A stretch of DNA of 35,363 nucleotides from Chloroflexota bacterium (GTDB lineage: Bacteria; Chloroflexota; Anaerolineae; Anaerolineales; E44-bin32): contig JAPUGV010000218.1 of assembly GCA_027298025.1 (NCBI GenBank), positions 1 to 35,363 of the forward strand. The letters are read 5' to 3'. Under the pieces are notes generated by a model. The model searched no databases and was not told the DNA's origin. It was given only the letters and a program-made list of their open reading frames with translations. Within the stretch, counting starts at the first letter, position 1. Every line of letters starts with the position of its first letter. Both the position numbers and the translations under genes were made by a program. This document shows, piece after piece, positions 1 to 8,062 of the stretch.

Positions 1-1115
1 GACGGGGTCATGCGCCCACTTGACCCCGTGGCGTCTATCAGGCGAAAAGCGGACGTATCGTGGCCAATATCGGCAAGCCCCAGCCAAAGCATCGGGCCCG
101 CGACTAGGTGTCTTAAGTATCGCCCCTCGACCTGGTCCCAGGCCTCGAAGCCATGCAAACTGCTGCCATCTTCGGCGTGTTGCAGGTACCAGCTATTAAA
201 TCCTCCTGCTGGGCGCATGAATCCCGGATCCGTGCCATGCACCGCGTCGACAAAGCTGGATAGCGACCACCAGGCATCGACCGGGACCGTGTCAAGCAGG
301 TCAAGCGCCGCACGCCTGCCCACCAGCGGGTCGTTGGGCCAATCGCCGGTTGGGCTGATTACGCCGCCAGCCTGCGAGAGATCGTTCCATTCGGTCGAGC
401 TTTTCCACGTTTCCCGGAGAAGTTTTAATACTTGATCGCGAGGCATTTGTAGGAAGTCGCGTATCCCATCTGGGGATCCGAAGACATGCGCTTCTTGCAA
501 CAGACCCTCTATCAAAGCCAGCGAATCGGGTTGTCGGAGAAAGTCCGATAACCATCTGCGATCCAACTCTCCTGCTCGCCGGTGGGCGGCCAAAACTGTG
601 GTTGCATCGTCCACTGCGTAGGCATTCGATGGGTTGATTCGTTTCGGAGCTGGGGCGGGCTCCCCTAGCGGGCGACGCTCGGGGCGGCTCACCTCGGGCA
701 ACTTGTCCAATAGATCGTCGGGGAGGAACCCGTATTCTTGGGGTCCGCCGGCGGAGTCGGCGAAGGCCTTTGCCATAAGCCCCCGATACCAGAGCATTTC
801 CAAGGGAGACGCCGGCTCCTTCCACGGCTCCAGGCGGTCTCTCTTGCCTGGCCCCATCTCCCTGACCGGGCCAAATTGGCGGACGAGCGCCTCCATCGGA
901 ACCCGTCCCCCACTCTTCTGTAAACGTTCCAAGGCACGCCTTGCGTCCCCAGGCAGGGTCTCTAAGATCTCTGGGGTCCGATCCAGCATGGCGCTGGACA
1001 GGCCCTGAACCGTTGCGGAGTGAGGATCATTTGGGAGTTCCAGCCCCCAGAGATGGGCAATGACCTTCAGGTGGCCCCGGTCGTGATCCTGGAGGGTCTG
1101 GGCGAGCGTCTTCAC
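1..1115 (-). CDS. Partial protein, possibly XPB/Ssl2-like helicase-associated family
   Basis: An open frame runs from a GTG at 1115 off the left edge, giving at least 371 codons without a stop; the C-terminus lies outside the window. It begins 12 bases after the TGA of the lipid kinase gene, so it is probably co-transcribed and translationally coupled. The start is the only GTG or ATG near the upstream in-frame stop, and no clear ribosome binding site is seen. The protein is soluble-looking and rich in Trp, Leu and Arg, with stretches such as EMGPGKRDRLEPWKEP, LEMLWYRGLMAKAF and YGFLPDDLL. These resemble the N-terminal region of bacterial helicase-associated (XPB/Ssl2-like) proteins of Chloroflexota and Actinomycetota. 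That family call is from memory and uncertain. No Walker motif is visible in the part present. The plus-strand frames over this region are shadows. Confidence 0.68.
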   Translation of the reverse strand, partial: MKTLAQTLQDHDRGHLKVIAHLWGLELPNDPHSATVQGLSSAMLDRTPEILETLPGDARRALERLQKSGGRVPMEALVRQFGPVREMGPGKRDRLEPWKEPASPLEMLWYRGLMAKAFADSAGGPQEYGFLPDDLLDKLPEVSRPERRPLGEPAPAPKRINPSNAYAVDDATTVLAAHRRAGELDRRWLSDFLRQPDSLALIEGLLQEAHVFGSPDGIRDFLQMPRDQVLKLLRETWKSSTEWNDLSQAGGVISPTGDWPNDPLVGRRAALDLLDTVPVDAWWSLSSFVDAVHGTDPGFMRPAGGFNSWYLQHAEDGSSLHGFEAWDQVEGRYLRHLVAGPMLWLGLADIGHDTSAFRLIDATGSSGRMTP

Positions 1116-1127
1116 CGCGGGGTATGC

Positions 1128-2042
1128 TCAGGCGATGAGACGAATAGCTTCGGGAAGCACTTGCACGGTGAGCTCACGCACGTTGTCCGTGGCGTTGGCG
1201 AAGATCTCCCCGTCCGTGTGAATGAGCAGCGCATGATCTGCTTCGAGCTCAAGCTCGCGGAATCGCCCAATGTGGACTTCCTTGAAGCGCCCGTGCGTGC
1301 CGCGCATGAATTCGGGGATCAAACGAAACATCATGGGGCGAGATACCCGTTCGACCATCGTATAGTCGAGCACGCCGTCATCCGGCCGGGCCTCCGGTGC
1401 AAGGATGAAACCGCCCCCCTCTCGCCGGCCATTCAGGAAAGCAACCCAAAGAAATTTGTTATCGATCTCTTCCGTGTCCGTGCGGATCTTGAAATGGGGA
1501 GCATGCTGATCTCGAAGAATGGTCTTCACCGCGGCCACGAAATACATGGGAGTGCCTTGGAGGCGAGTGATGGTATGAGAGTGGATGACCGTGGCCGCGT
1601 CAAAGCCAATACCGAGCGAGTTGTCCCAGTACTCGGTGCGACCTGACCCGTCCCGCACCATTCCTATGTCCAGGCCTCTCGGTTCCCCGGAAAAGGCTCT
1701 CAGGATTGCCACTGCAGGATCCGATTCAAGCCCGACATTGGCACAGAAATCATTCCCATTTCCTATGGGTACCGCGGCCAGCATGGGCCGTACCTCGGAA
1801 CTGACCTGCATCAACCCGTTGATGACCTCGTGCACCGTGCCATCGCCACCAATGGCTACCACGATTTCAAAGCCGTCTTGGGCTGCTTCCTGGGCCAACT
1901 CGGTCGCGTGGGTGGGGTACTTGGTGCCGGCCCATTCCGCGCCTCCCAAATGTTCAATCGTGGCCTGTAGCGAGGAGGCGATCCGCCATCCATGGCCGTT
2001 GTCGGCGTGAGGGTTAAAGATTAGCTTAACGCGGCGATCCAC
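1128..2042 (-). CDS. Diacylglycerol kinase family lipid kinase (YegS/DagK-like)
   Basis: This 304-residue protein has the DAGKc fold signature: a KLIFNPHADNGHG nucleotide-binding start, GGDGT at residues 65-69 followed by VHEVINGL, and PIGNGNDFC further on. The C-terminal half (WVAFLNGRREGGGFILAPEA, then HTDGEIF) matches the second lobe of YegS/DgkB-type soluble lipid kinases. Family members phosphorylate diacylglycerol or related lipids at the inner membrane face; the substrate here cannot be read. The start is GTG, preceded at a suitable distance by AAAGGAAAG. A TATAAT lies about 45 bases upstream inside an inverted repeat. The neighbouring partial gene downstream is probably in the same transcript. 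Confidence 0.93.
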   Translation of the reverse strand: MDRRVKLIFNPHADNGHGWRIASSLQATIEHLGGAEWAGTKYPTHATELAQEAAQDGFEIVVAIGGDGTVHEVINGLMQVSSEVRPMLAAVPIGNGNDFCANVGLESDPAVAILRAFSGEPRGLDIGMVRDGSGRTEYWDNSLGIGFDAATVIHSHTITRLQGTPMYFVAAVKTILRDQHAPHFKIRTDTEEIDNKFLWVAFLNGRREGGGFILAPEARPDDGVLDYTMVERVSRPMMFRLIPEFMRGTHGRFKEVHIGRFRELELEADHALLIHTDGEIFANATDNVRELTVQVLPEAIRLIA

Positions 2043-2087
2043 TCGTTCAACTTTCCTTTGGCGGTTGGAATCGGGACGATAGGAGCG

Positions 2088-2129
2088 ATTATAGCCGATG
2101 CGCGATCCACTCCATTTCGCGCATCGGCT
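2088..2129 (-). promoter_or_regulatory. Putative promoter and 13-bp inverted repeat upstream of the lipid kinase gene
   Basis: TATAAT reads on the minus strand at 2088-2093. Directly upstream are perfect 13-bp inverted arms at 2093-2105 and 2117-2129 (AGCCGATGCGCGA and its complement) around an 11-base loop. The repeat covers the -10/-35 spacer and no good -35 hexamer is visible. This fits an operator, but it could also be a hairpin for transcripts entering from the right. No T-tract follows on either strand. Confidence 0.45.
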
Positions 2130-2489
2130 TACTCAGGGAACTGAGCGGTGTGCCCAATGCTGGCGCTTCAGTAGTACCTTTTTTAAGCGTAAAGTGGATT
2201 GACTCTTGAGCCGAGTCTGCGTAGAGTCAGGGCAGTAGAAGCCTCAGGCCACCAAGGACAGCTAACCCCCGTCGGCCGTGGCGCTACTCTGACCAAACAG
2301 CCCGAGCCATTCAGTGGGTGGCGAAGGGAAAGTAGTACGCCGGTCGGTCGGAGTTCCGCCCTTCCCTGCGGCGAACAGATGTGGGGCCTTCCGGTAAGAG
2401 CGGCAGTGCCGGCCGTCCAGCGGATTGGCAGGGGGCTCTGCTACTTTAAAACCCCCAAAACATAGGCGAGATTCGAGCAGGTAGGAATC
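2130..2489. other. GC-rich intergenic region with nested inverted repeats, no gene recognised
   Basis: No convincing protein is encoded; the only sizeable frame (2199-2465, plus) has an implausible composition. On the plus strand, segments fold on paper into nested stems: GTCAG/CTGAC, GTAG/CTAC and GCCAC/GTGGC between about 2226 and 2295; GAAGGG/CCCTTC around 2324-2369; GGGGG/CCCCC around 2431-2457. The last is followed by no T-run on the plus strand. The conserved cores of RNase P RNA, SRP RNA, tmRNA, T-box and cobalamin riboswitch were looked for and not seen. It may be an unassigned structured RNA or simply a decayed region. Confidence 0.3.
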
Positions 2490-4259
2490 TTAGGAGCGGC
2501 TGTCGGGTCGCAAGGCGGACGGACCCATATCGGTAGTTCGGCCTAAAACCCGGTATGCGGTCGAACCTTCACCTGTTCCGTCGGGTTCAAAGGTAAATTG
2601 GTGATGGGCCGGCTCCAGGTATCCGTGGGTGCGGTCGCTGATCCATAATTCCCCATCTGCAGCACGACTTTGCAGCTTGCGCGCGGTCCTCAGCAAATCT
2701 CCGGTGAGGGTGAGTTCTTGCCTGAACTTGAACCCTTGATCCAGCGCTCGATCCGGGAGATAGGGTCCCGCCGTAACCTCCCCAGTATCGATCCCAATGC
2801 CGATGCTTAGCGCAAGGAGTCCAGGATCCCGGTAGGCCGATTCAACATGCTCAAGAAGCGATAGAGCGGCGTGGGTCGCGAGCAGTGCGCTCACTTGAGG
2901 AGGCGCGCGGTTTGGCGAAACCCCGAAGGTGGCGGTCAATGCTGCCTGCCCTGCGAGACCTACGGTTCCGCCATGTTGTTGAACAATCTCCGCACTTTCC
3001 GCGAGAAGGGTTTCATCAACCGAGGCCGAAAACCTCGCATACAGTACTGAGACTTTCTCAGCGTACCCGATGGTCGGAAGGGTAACCGCCTCGCCGGCCG
3101 CCGGCTGTCGTTGGGAGGTTGGCGGCAAACGCAGTTTCAACCAGGCCGGCAGGATAAGCAGCGATCCAATCGCGACCGAGATCAAAAATGGAAAGCGCGG
3201 CCCAAAGAACTCCCAAATCTGGCTTCCGATCCATGGGGACGGGAGAGAGAAGATACTGATTGAAGTCGCAAACAAGCCATATGCGACCCCCCTCAGGTGT
3301 TGAGGGACCGCTTTTGAGATCAGCGAGCTTCCTGAAGGGGCAAACAGCCCGAAGCCGATTCCCTGTAGGGCGAAGGAGAGAGTGAATCCCAACGTATCGG
3401 CCGAGAGCACAAGGACTAATCGCGAGCCAACGCCGGCGAGTAAGGCCAACGCGATGACGGTTCGTTCGCTGGTCCGGTCGACCAGCCATCCCGCCGGATA
3501 GAGCGTGAGCAGGAGAGCTAGCCCGTAAACCGTCTCCATGAAACCAATGCTCTCCAGGCGAACCCCCTGGATCTCGGTCAGGTACACGGGGATCAGATTA
3601 AACGAGAGTGTCATGGCGATATCGCGGACTCCATCGATGATCAAAGCCCAGGCGATTACGCCGCCTGCGACGAACAAGGCCCACATTTGAGCGAACGAGC
3701 TCTTAAGCGATTCCCAAGAAACCTGCTGGCTTGAGAGTTTCAGAGAGGGGGCCATGCGCAAGAGGAAGAAGAAGATGACGGCTGCGAGAGCAAAGGCCGC
3801 CGCGGCCACCCCGAACATGAATTGAAAGCTTATGGTGGCTGCTAGAAGGCCGCCGACTACCGGGGCAACGACGCCCGGTGCTAGATAGACAGATTGCGAA
3901 ACCCCGAACATCCGTCCTCGGGACGGCTCCGGAGTGATATCGGCGATGTAAGCGGCGAAAGCCGGGATCGTGAGCGAGGAAGTGATGGCCATCAACGCCG
4001 CAGCTGGTAGCGCGGCTTCCCAGGTTGGGGCGAGGGCGTATGCGGTGAAAGTCAGCACACCCGTCACACTCCCGATAAGAATTACCTGCAGGCGACCCAC
4101 AACATCCGAAAGCCAGCCGCCCAAAACCTTCCCCGGGATGGCGAAGATCATGGAGATGGTAAAGAACAATCCCAATTGAGCGATGCTAGCGCCTAGCTCC
4201 CGGATGTAGACCGGAATCAATACAAAAGGCATGGTGACGGCGAAATTCGTCAATGCCAT
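2490..4259 (-). CDS. MFS transporter fused to a degenerate class III nucleotide-cyclase-like domain
   Basis: Residues 1 to about 385 form a 12-helix major facilitator permease, with loop motifs such as GGWLSDVVGRLQ and AGWLVDRTSERT; the substrate is unknown. Residues about 400-575 resemble a class III cyclase homology domain: VSVLYARF, HGGTVGLAGQAALTATFG, SIGIGIDTGEVTAGP, LTLTGDLLRTARKLQ, then AYRVLGR. Both metal-binding aspartates appear replaced (R409, Q438), and the usual Asn of the VN-A-R motif is R524, so cyclase activity is unlikely; a regulatory role is inferred. The first ATG (4259) falls inside transmembrane helix 1. The frame is open for 28 more codons to a TAA at 4344-4346 and encodes a plausible N-terminus (ADKLVINRRTLIFLFG) but has no ATG, GTG or TTG. 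The true start may be non-canonical. It lies downstream of the HAD gene on the same strand. Confidence 0.85.
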   Translation of the reverse strand: MALTNFAVTMPFVLIPVYIRELGASIAQLGLFFTISMIFAIPGKVLGGWLSDVVGRLQVILIGSVTGVLTFTAYALAPTWEAALPAAALMAITSSLTIPAFAAYIADITPEPSRGRMFGVSQSVYLAPGVVAPVVGGLLAATISFQFMFGVAAAAFALAAVIFFFLLRMAPSLKLSSQQVSWESLKSSFAQMWALFVAGGVIAWALIIDGVRDIAMTLSFNLIPVYLTEIQGVRLESIGFMETVYGLALLLTLYPAGWLVDRTSERTVIALALLAGVGSRLVLVLSADTLGFTLSFALQGIGFGLFAPSGSSLISKAVPQHLRGVAYGLFATSISIFSLPSPWIGSQIWEFFGPRFPFLISVAIGSLLILPAWLKLRLPPTSQRQPAAGEAVTLPTIGYAEKVSVLYARFSASVDETLLAESAEIVQQHGGTVGLAGQAALTATFGVSPNRAPPQVSALLATHAALSLLEHVESAYRDPGLLALSIGIGIDTGEVTAGPYLPDRALDQGFKFRQELTLTGDLLRTARKLQSRAADGELWISDRTHGYLEPAHHQFTFEPDGTGEGSTAYRVLGRTTDMGPSALRPDSRS

Positions 4260-4386
4260 GCCGAAGAGAAAAATGAGGGTGCGTCGGTTGATTACCAGCT
4301 TGTCAGCTATGTCCTCACCCCTGGCATCCAGTCGACGGGGTCCTTAGATCTTGGGAATCCCGTGTTGTTCTTCCAAGTGCAAGGGT

Positions 4387-5001
4387 TCAGTTCCCTATTA
4401 GGCGGTCCACCTCCGCTATGGCCTGAATCCGGCTGCGGAATAAGACTGCGTGCATTCCGATCTCAGCGGCTGCGGAGATATTGTTCTCAAAGTCGTCGAC
4501 GAACACAGCGCGGTCTGCTCGGACCTCCAGCCTATCGAGGGCAAGTTGGTATATTGCAGGATCTGGTTTCGCCAAACCGACCTCGGCCGAGATGACCAGG
4601 TCATTAAATGCGTCGTCGATGCGCCAGTGACGCACAAGCAGCTCTCGAAGCTCGAGCCAAGCGTTCGAAATGAGTCCGGTCTGGAGTTGCGCCCTCAATC
4701 CTCGGATGTAGCCTACCAATTCCTGGTCGAGGTCATCACCCTGCCAGAAGTCCCGAGTCAACTGTGACCCTTCATCTCGGCTCAGACCCAATTCCTGGCG
4801 GGCCCATTCCCAAACCTCTTCCGCGTGGATTTCACCCAGGGCAGCCTGGTGGCCCATTTCTCCGCCAAAGATAAACCGATCCAGCTGGCGTGGCTCCATC
4901 CCCAAACGCTGCTCCCAACGCTCGCGCTTGGTTCGATCTTCCGTACGCACGATGACGCCGCCTAGATCCCAGAAAACGGCTTCAATCATGGCTTCGCGCA
5001 T
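4387..5001 (-). CDS. HAD-family hydrolase
   Basis: The 204-residue protein carries the haloacid dehalogenase motifs in order. Motif I is FWDLGGVI near the N-terminus, with the nucleophile Asp and a Gly where phosphatases often have the second Asp. Motif II is LISNAW, the motif III lysine is in GLAKPDPAIY, and motif IV is FVDDFENNISAA. An alpha-helical cap lies between motifs I and II. This layout fits the epoxide-hydrolase-like HAD subgroup, which includes phosphatases and dehalogenases; the substrate cannot be told. An internal ATG at 4989 (MIEAVFWDLGG) is an equally reasonable start. It lies 50 bases after the GNAT gene and before the MFS gene, all on the minus strand. Confidence 0.9.
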   Translation of the reverse strand: MREAMIEAVFWDLGGVIVRTEDRTKRERWEQRLGMEPRQLDRFIFGGEMGHQAALGEIHAEEVWEWARQELGLSRDEGSQLTRDFWQGDDLDQELVGYIRGLRAQLQTGLISNAWLELRELLVRHWRIDDAFNDLVISAEVGLAKPDPAIYQLALDRLEVRADRAVFVDDFENNISAAAEIGMHAVLFRSRIQAIAEVDRLIGN

Positions 5002-5051
5002 TCTTGGTTGAAGTGTATCCGAAGGGACTCAAACTTCAGTAAGGGAGTGTT

Positions 5052-6161
5052 TCACTCGGGTAGGCCAAGGTTCATCAATTCCTTGCCCGGCCGAAGCTCC
5101 TTAGCATGAGCGTCGTATTGAAGGGCAACCACCATACCGGCCTTCTCATAGAGCCGATTGGCGCCCATGGGATTCAGCCCATCGACTCCAAGGCCAACTT
5201 TGGAGGTTCCGCGTCGCCAGAACTCTCCAAACGAATGCTGCAGGAGCGCGAGTCCGAGCCCCTTCCGACGCCACGGGCGCCTAACGCTAAGGGTGCGGAT
5301 CCAACCCATATCGGGATCATGGTCGGCTTGCGGCCGAGCGCGCGCCAGGCCAGCGATCTGATCGCCGTCCCAGGCGATGAACCATAACCCGGGATCGAAG
5401 GCGGTTTCGTGGAAACTCGCGTGCGACCATCGTTCAAAACCCACTTCGAAGGACTCCGGCACATGTCCCCAGTGGTCCTCAAACGCTTCATCTTCGGCAC
5501 GGTACACTGCCTCCGCATCCCTTTCGCGATCAAAGGGTCTCAGCTGGATGCCGTTCGGCCATTTGGGCGACTCAGGGGGCTCTTGAAGATCGATCGTCAT
5601 GCGCCAGAAATATCGATCGACCTGATAGTCTCGATCTTCAAGCAATTGGGCGGAGGGGGCGTGGCCGTGATAAACCCCGACTCGCAATACAACACGTGCG
5701 TCATCGGGAACCCGGTCGATAACTTGGGTAGCGCGCTGCTCGGCCCACCCGATCAAATGGCTGCCGATACCAAGCCCTTCGTGGTCAAGACCTACGTTGC
5801 CGAACACCCACGGATGCACCGGAACCTCAGAGGTATCCGAGAGCTCGACCTCGCCGACTAGATCTCCCTGAGCGGTTTCAACCAGGAGAATGTTTGTCTG
5901 CGGATCAAAACCCGGACTCTCCCATTCTGAGCGGAGCCGATCGACGCTCGTCACATCGGTGCCAGTCACCGTGCGGGCAAAGGCATTGATGAAATCGACT
6001 ACCTGCTCCAGATCGGCCATGGTGGCTGGCCGGGAAGAATATCCTTTTGGCAAAGGGTCCACGATTACTCCTCGAGTGGCTTCCGATAATCCGTCCAGCG
6101 CTTCACTTTTTGGTGACCCAGGCCGCCGTAAGAAGGGAACGTGCAAGTTCGAGCGAAGCAT
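5052..6161 (-). CDS. Tandem GNAT N-acetyltransferase
   Basis: The 369-residue protein has two GNAT domains. The first spans roughly residues 40-190 (YSSRPATMADLEQVVDFIN at its start, NVGLDHEGLGIGSHLIGWAE as the acetyl-CoA loop). The second spans roughly 200-365 (IQLRPFDRERDAEAVYRAED; TLSVRRPWRRKGLGLALLQH as the R-x-x-G-x-G/A motif; NRLYEKAGM near the end). Tandem GNATs of this layout include mycothiol synthase, but many others exist, so the acyl acceptor is left open. The frame opens with TTG at 6164, directly followed by an ATG at 6161, chosen here. It starts 7 bases after the stop of homoserine dehydrogenase and is probably in the same operon. Confidence 0.88.
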   Translation of the reverse strand: MLRSNLHVPFLRRPGSPKSEALDGLSEATRGVIVDPLPKGYSSRPATMADLEQVVDFINAFARTVTGTDVTSVDRLRSEWESPGFDPQTNILLVETAQGDLVGEVELSDTSEVPVHPWVFGNVGLDHEGLGIGSHLIGWAEQRATQVIDRVPDDARVVLRVGVYHGHAPSAQLLEDRDYQVDRYFWRMTIDLQEPPESPKWPNGIQLRPFDRERDAEAVYRAEDEAFEDHWGHVPESFEVGFERWSHASFHETAFDPGLWFIAWDGDQIAGLARARPQADHDPDMGWIRTLSVRRPWRRKGLGLALLQHSFGEFWRRGTSKVGLGVDGLNPMGANRLYEKAGMVVALQYDAHAKELRPGKELMNLGLPE

Positions 6162-6168
6162 CAAAGGA

Positions 6169-7197
6169 TCACGAGGCCCTCACGGCGTTGAGCAAGTCTG
6201 CGAACATCCCGTATGCGGTCGTATTTGGGCCTGGATCCGCGCCCATGATTGTGAGATCGCCGAGAACATCGCTGGCGAACGTGATCAGGGATGAGGTCCC
6301 ACGCACGTGATAGAGCGGGTCTTCAGGACCGACCCGTTCCGGACGCACTCTGCCTCGCACCTTGTCGTTTTCGCGCCAGCCGCTGCAAACCAGCCTCCAA
6401 CGCAGCCCGTCCTGGGTGGCAGCGCGGATCTGATTCGCCTCCAGTTCGCCAATTCCACCACGCTCCACATCCTGGATGCCGAGCGGAGAGTCCATTAGCA
6501 CGGTGACCACCAAAGCAACTTTGATCGCCGCGTCCCAGCCATCGATATCCCCTGAAGGATCGGTCTCCGCGACGCCAAGGGCTTGAGCTTCCTCCAAAGC
6601 GGTATCAAACGACTTCCCGGACTCCATTTCAGACAGCAGGAAGTTTGTCGTCGAATTTAGCACACCCCGAAATGAAGTCAGTTGAGCACCCGGCATACAC
6701 TCGCGCCAGGTCGAAAATAATGGCGTTCCATCCATCACCGTAGCCTCAAATAGAAATTGCCGGCCCTTGGCTCCTGCGAGCTCAGACAGAGCCTGATATC
6801 CATGCACAACGGGACCTTTATTGGCCGTGATAGCGTGCATACCGCGCCGCAGTGCGGTCTCAAGGTAGCCAATCGCCGGCTGCCCGGATTGGTAGTTGAC
6901 CGGTATGCTTTCAAGGATCGCCTCGGCCTCGATCTCCTCCAGCAGCCCGGTTATGTCGCTAGAGGCTTGGGACTGCGCGAGTTCAGAGAGGCTCGCCGTA
7001 CTCCCTCGTATTTCGAGCGCACGCGCCAGATCCAATCCTGCTTCATCGTAGGCCGCTCCATGCCGTCCAGTAGCTATTGCGACTACGCGCAGGTCCAGCC
7101 CGTAGCGCTGTCGAACTTCTGAGTGCTTGGCGAGGATTAGACGCGCCAGCGCGCTGCCCACATTTCCAAACCCGAGTAGAACCAGCCGTACCGTCAT
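6169..7197 (-). CDS. hom: Homoserine dehydrogenase
   Basis: The 342-residue protein should reduce aspartate semialdehyde to homoserine with NAD(P)H, at the branch to threonine and methionine. It shows the N-terminal Rossmann motif GFGNVG (residues 9-14), TANKGPVVHGY, EATVMDGTPLF, the family signature around RGVLNSTTNFLLSEME, and DPSGDIDGWDAAIK with the substrate-binding Asp and Lys. It lacks the C-terminal ACT domain of feedback-regulated versions and any aspartokinase fusion, so it is the short form. The ATG at 7197 is preferred over one at 7254, because the 19 extra residues precede the start of the Rossmann strand and look unlike the family. It heads a minus-strand run with GNAT, HAD and MFS genes. 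No convincing promoter was found upstream. Confidence 0.93.
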   Translation of the reverse strand: MTVRLVLLGFGNVGSALARLILAKHSEVRQRYGLDLRVVAIATGRHGAAYDEAGLDLARALEIRGSTASLSELAQSQASSDITGLLEEIEAEAILESIPVNYQSGQPAIGYLETALRRGMHAITANKGPVVHGYQALSELAGAKGRQFLFEATVMDGTPLFSTWRECMPGAQLTSFRGVLNSTTNFLLSEMESGKSFDTALEEAQALGVAETDPSGDIDGWDAAIKVALVVTVLMDSPLGIQDVERGGIGELEANQIRAATQDGLRWRLVCSGWRENDKVRGRVRPERVGPEDPLYHVRGTSSLITFASDVLGDLTIMGADPGPNTTAYGMFADLLNAVRAS

Positions 7198-7329
7198 CCT
7201 AGAATAGCAGTCCCGCAAGCGCAGGCTTGAGAAGGGCTTTAGATCCCCTCTCAATGACTGCCCCGCTACCTATGATTCCATCATGAGCTAGAGGGTGGTC
7301 CGCGCGATCGATTTCAGCCTTGATGGAGG

Positions 7330-8049
7330 TCAGACCAGCGGCCAAGGGTAGTTACGCCGCGGCCCGGGCCCGGGAAAGCGCGAATCTTGAAGTAGCAAAG
7401 AATTCCGGTCCCTGATGGCCCGAATTTCGGTGGGGGAGAGAAACCCCGCGAGCTCCTTGCTGAGTGATCCTTGATCTTTGAGTTTCGAGGTCAGAGCTTC
7501 TAGATCCTCGAGCAAGGCGGATGGAATGGCCTCACCCGCAAAATCCCAGATTACTGTTCGAAGCTTGTGCTCCTCATGAAAGCAAACGCCATGATCGATC
7601 AACTGAATGCGGCCCTCCGGCAAATGGATCACGTGCCCAGCCTTGCGATCGGCATTATTTATCAGCACATCGAAGATCGCCGCCGGCCTTAGCAACTGTT
7701 TCTCACCTTCCGAAAAGGTGAAGTAGTTACGGATTGGCTCCACATTAAGATATAGCTGGAGCGATCCGCCGCCTGCAGGACCGTCCTTGCGAAGGATTGT
7801 GGGTGGAACCAGGTCCCATCCGAGAGCCTCGCTGGTCTTGAAGGCAGCTACTTCCCGAAGCGCCAGTGTGTTGCCTGGAAAATCCCAAAGTGGCTGCTCT
7901 CCATCCGAGGGCTTGTAAACGGCCGATAGGGGTCCATTCACGGTGTTTACCTCCACCAGGAATGTGTGGTTGGATCCGATGACAAACTGTCCCTGGAAGC
8001 TAATCTCACCCGTGCGCAGGGAATGCAGAACGGAAGCGTTGGGTCTCAT
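7330..8049 (-). CDS. SCO1664-family protein (kinase-like fold)
   Basis: The 239-residue protein fits the SCO1664 family, found in actinobacteria beside DUF3090 and a histidine phosphatase, as here. It has features of the PI3/PI4-kinase or HipA-like ATP-grasping fold: a candidate ATP lysine in AVYKP (K46), a catalytic-loop-like NADRKAGH (residues 132-139), and a metal-site-like LIDHG (150-154). A phosphotransfer role is inferred; no substrate is known. The ATG at 8049 was chosen because the longer frame back to 8232 lies entirely within the DUF3090 gene. The gap to that gene is 13 bases, so the two are co-transcribed and this is the last gene of the rarA operon. Confidence 0.87.
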   Translation of the reverse strand: MRPNASVLHSLRTGEISFQGQFVIGSNHTFLVEVNTVNGPLSAVYKPSDGEQPLWDFPGNTLALREVAAFKTSEALGWDLVPPTILRKDGPAGGGSLQLYLNVEPIRNYFTFSEGEKQLLRPAAIFDVLINNADRKAGHVIHLPEGRIQLIDHGVCFHEEHKLRTVIWDFAGEAIPSALLEDLEALTSKLKDQGSLSKELAGFLSPTEIRAIRDRNSLLLQDSRFPGPGPRRNYPWPLV

Positions 8050-8062
8050 CCTGGAGGGGGAA

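Noticed and set aside
10-1008. Plus-strand frames of 141 and 124 residues, and minus-strand frames in other phases
   Set aside because: They overlap the long minus-strand partial gene, which has much more protein-like composition.
2370-2430. RNase P-like stretch GGTAAGAGC
   Set aside because: The other conserved RNase P elements (GAGGAAAGTCC, ACAGAA, CCCGGCTTAT) are missing.
2199-2465. 88-residue plus-strand frame
   Set aside because: Composition is Arg/Gly/Pro-rich and low in hydrophobic pattern; the bases look like structured non-coding sequence.
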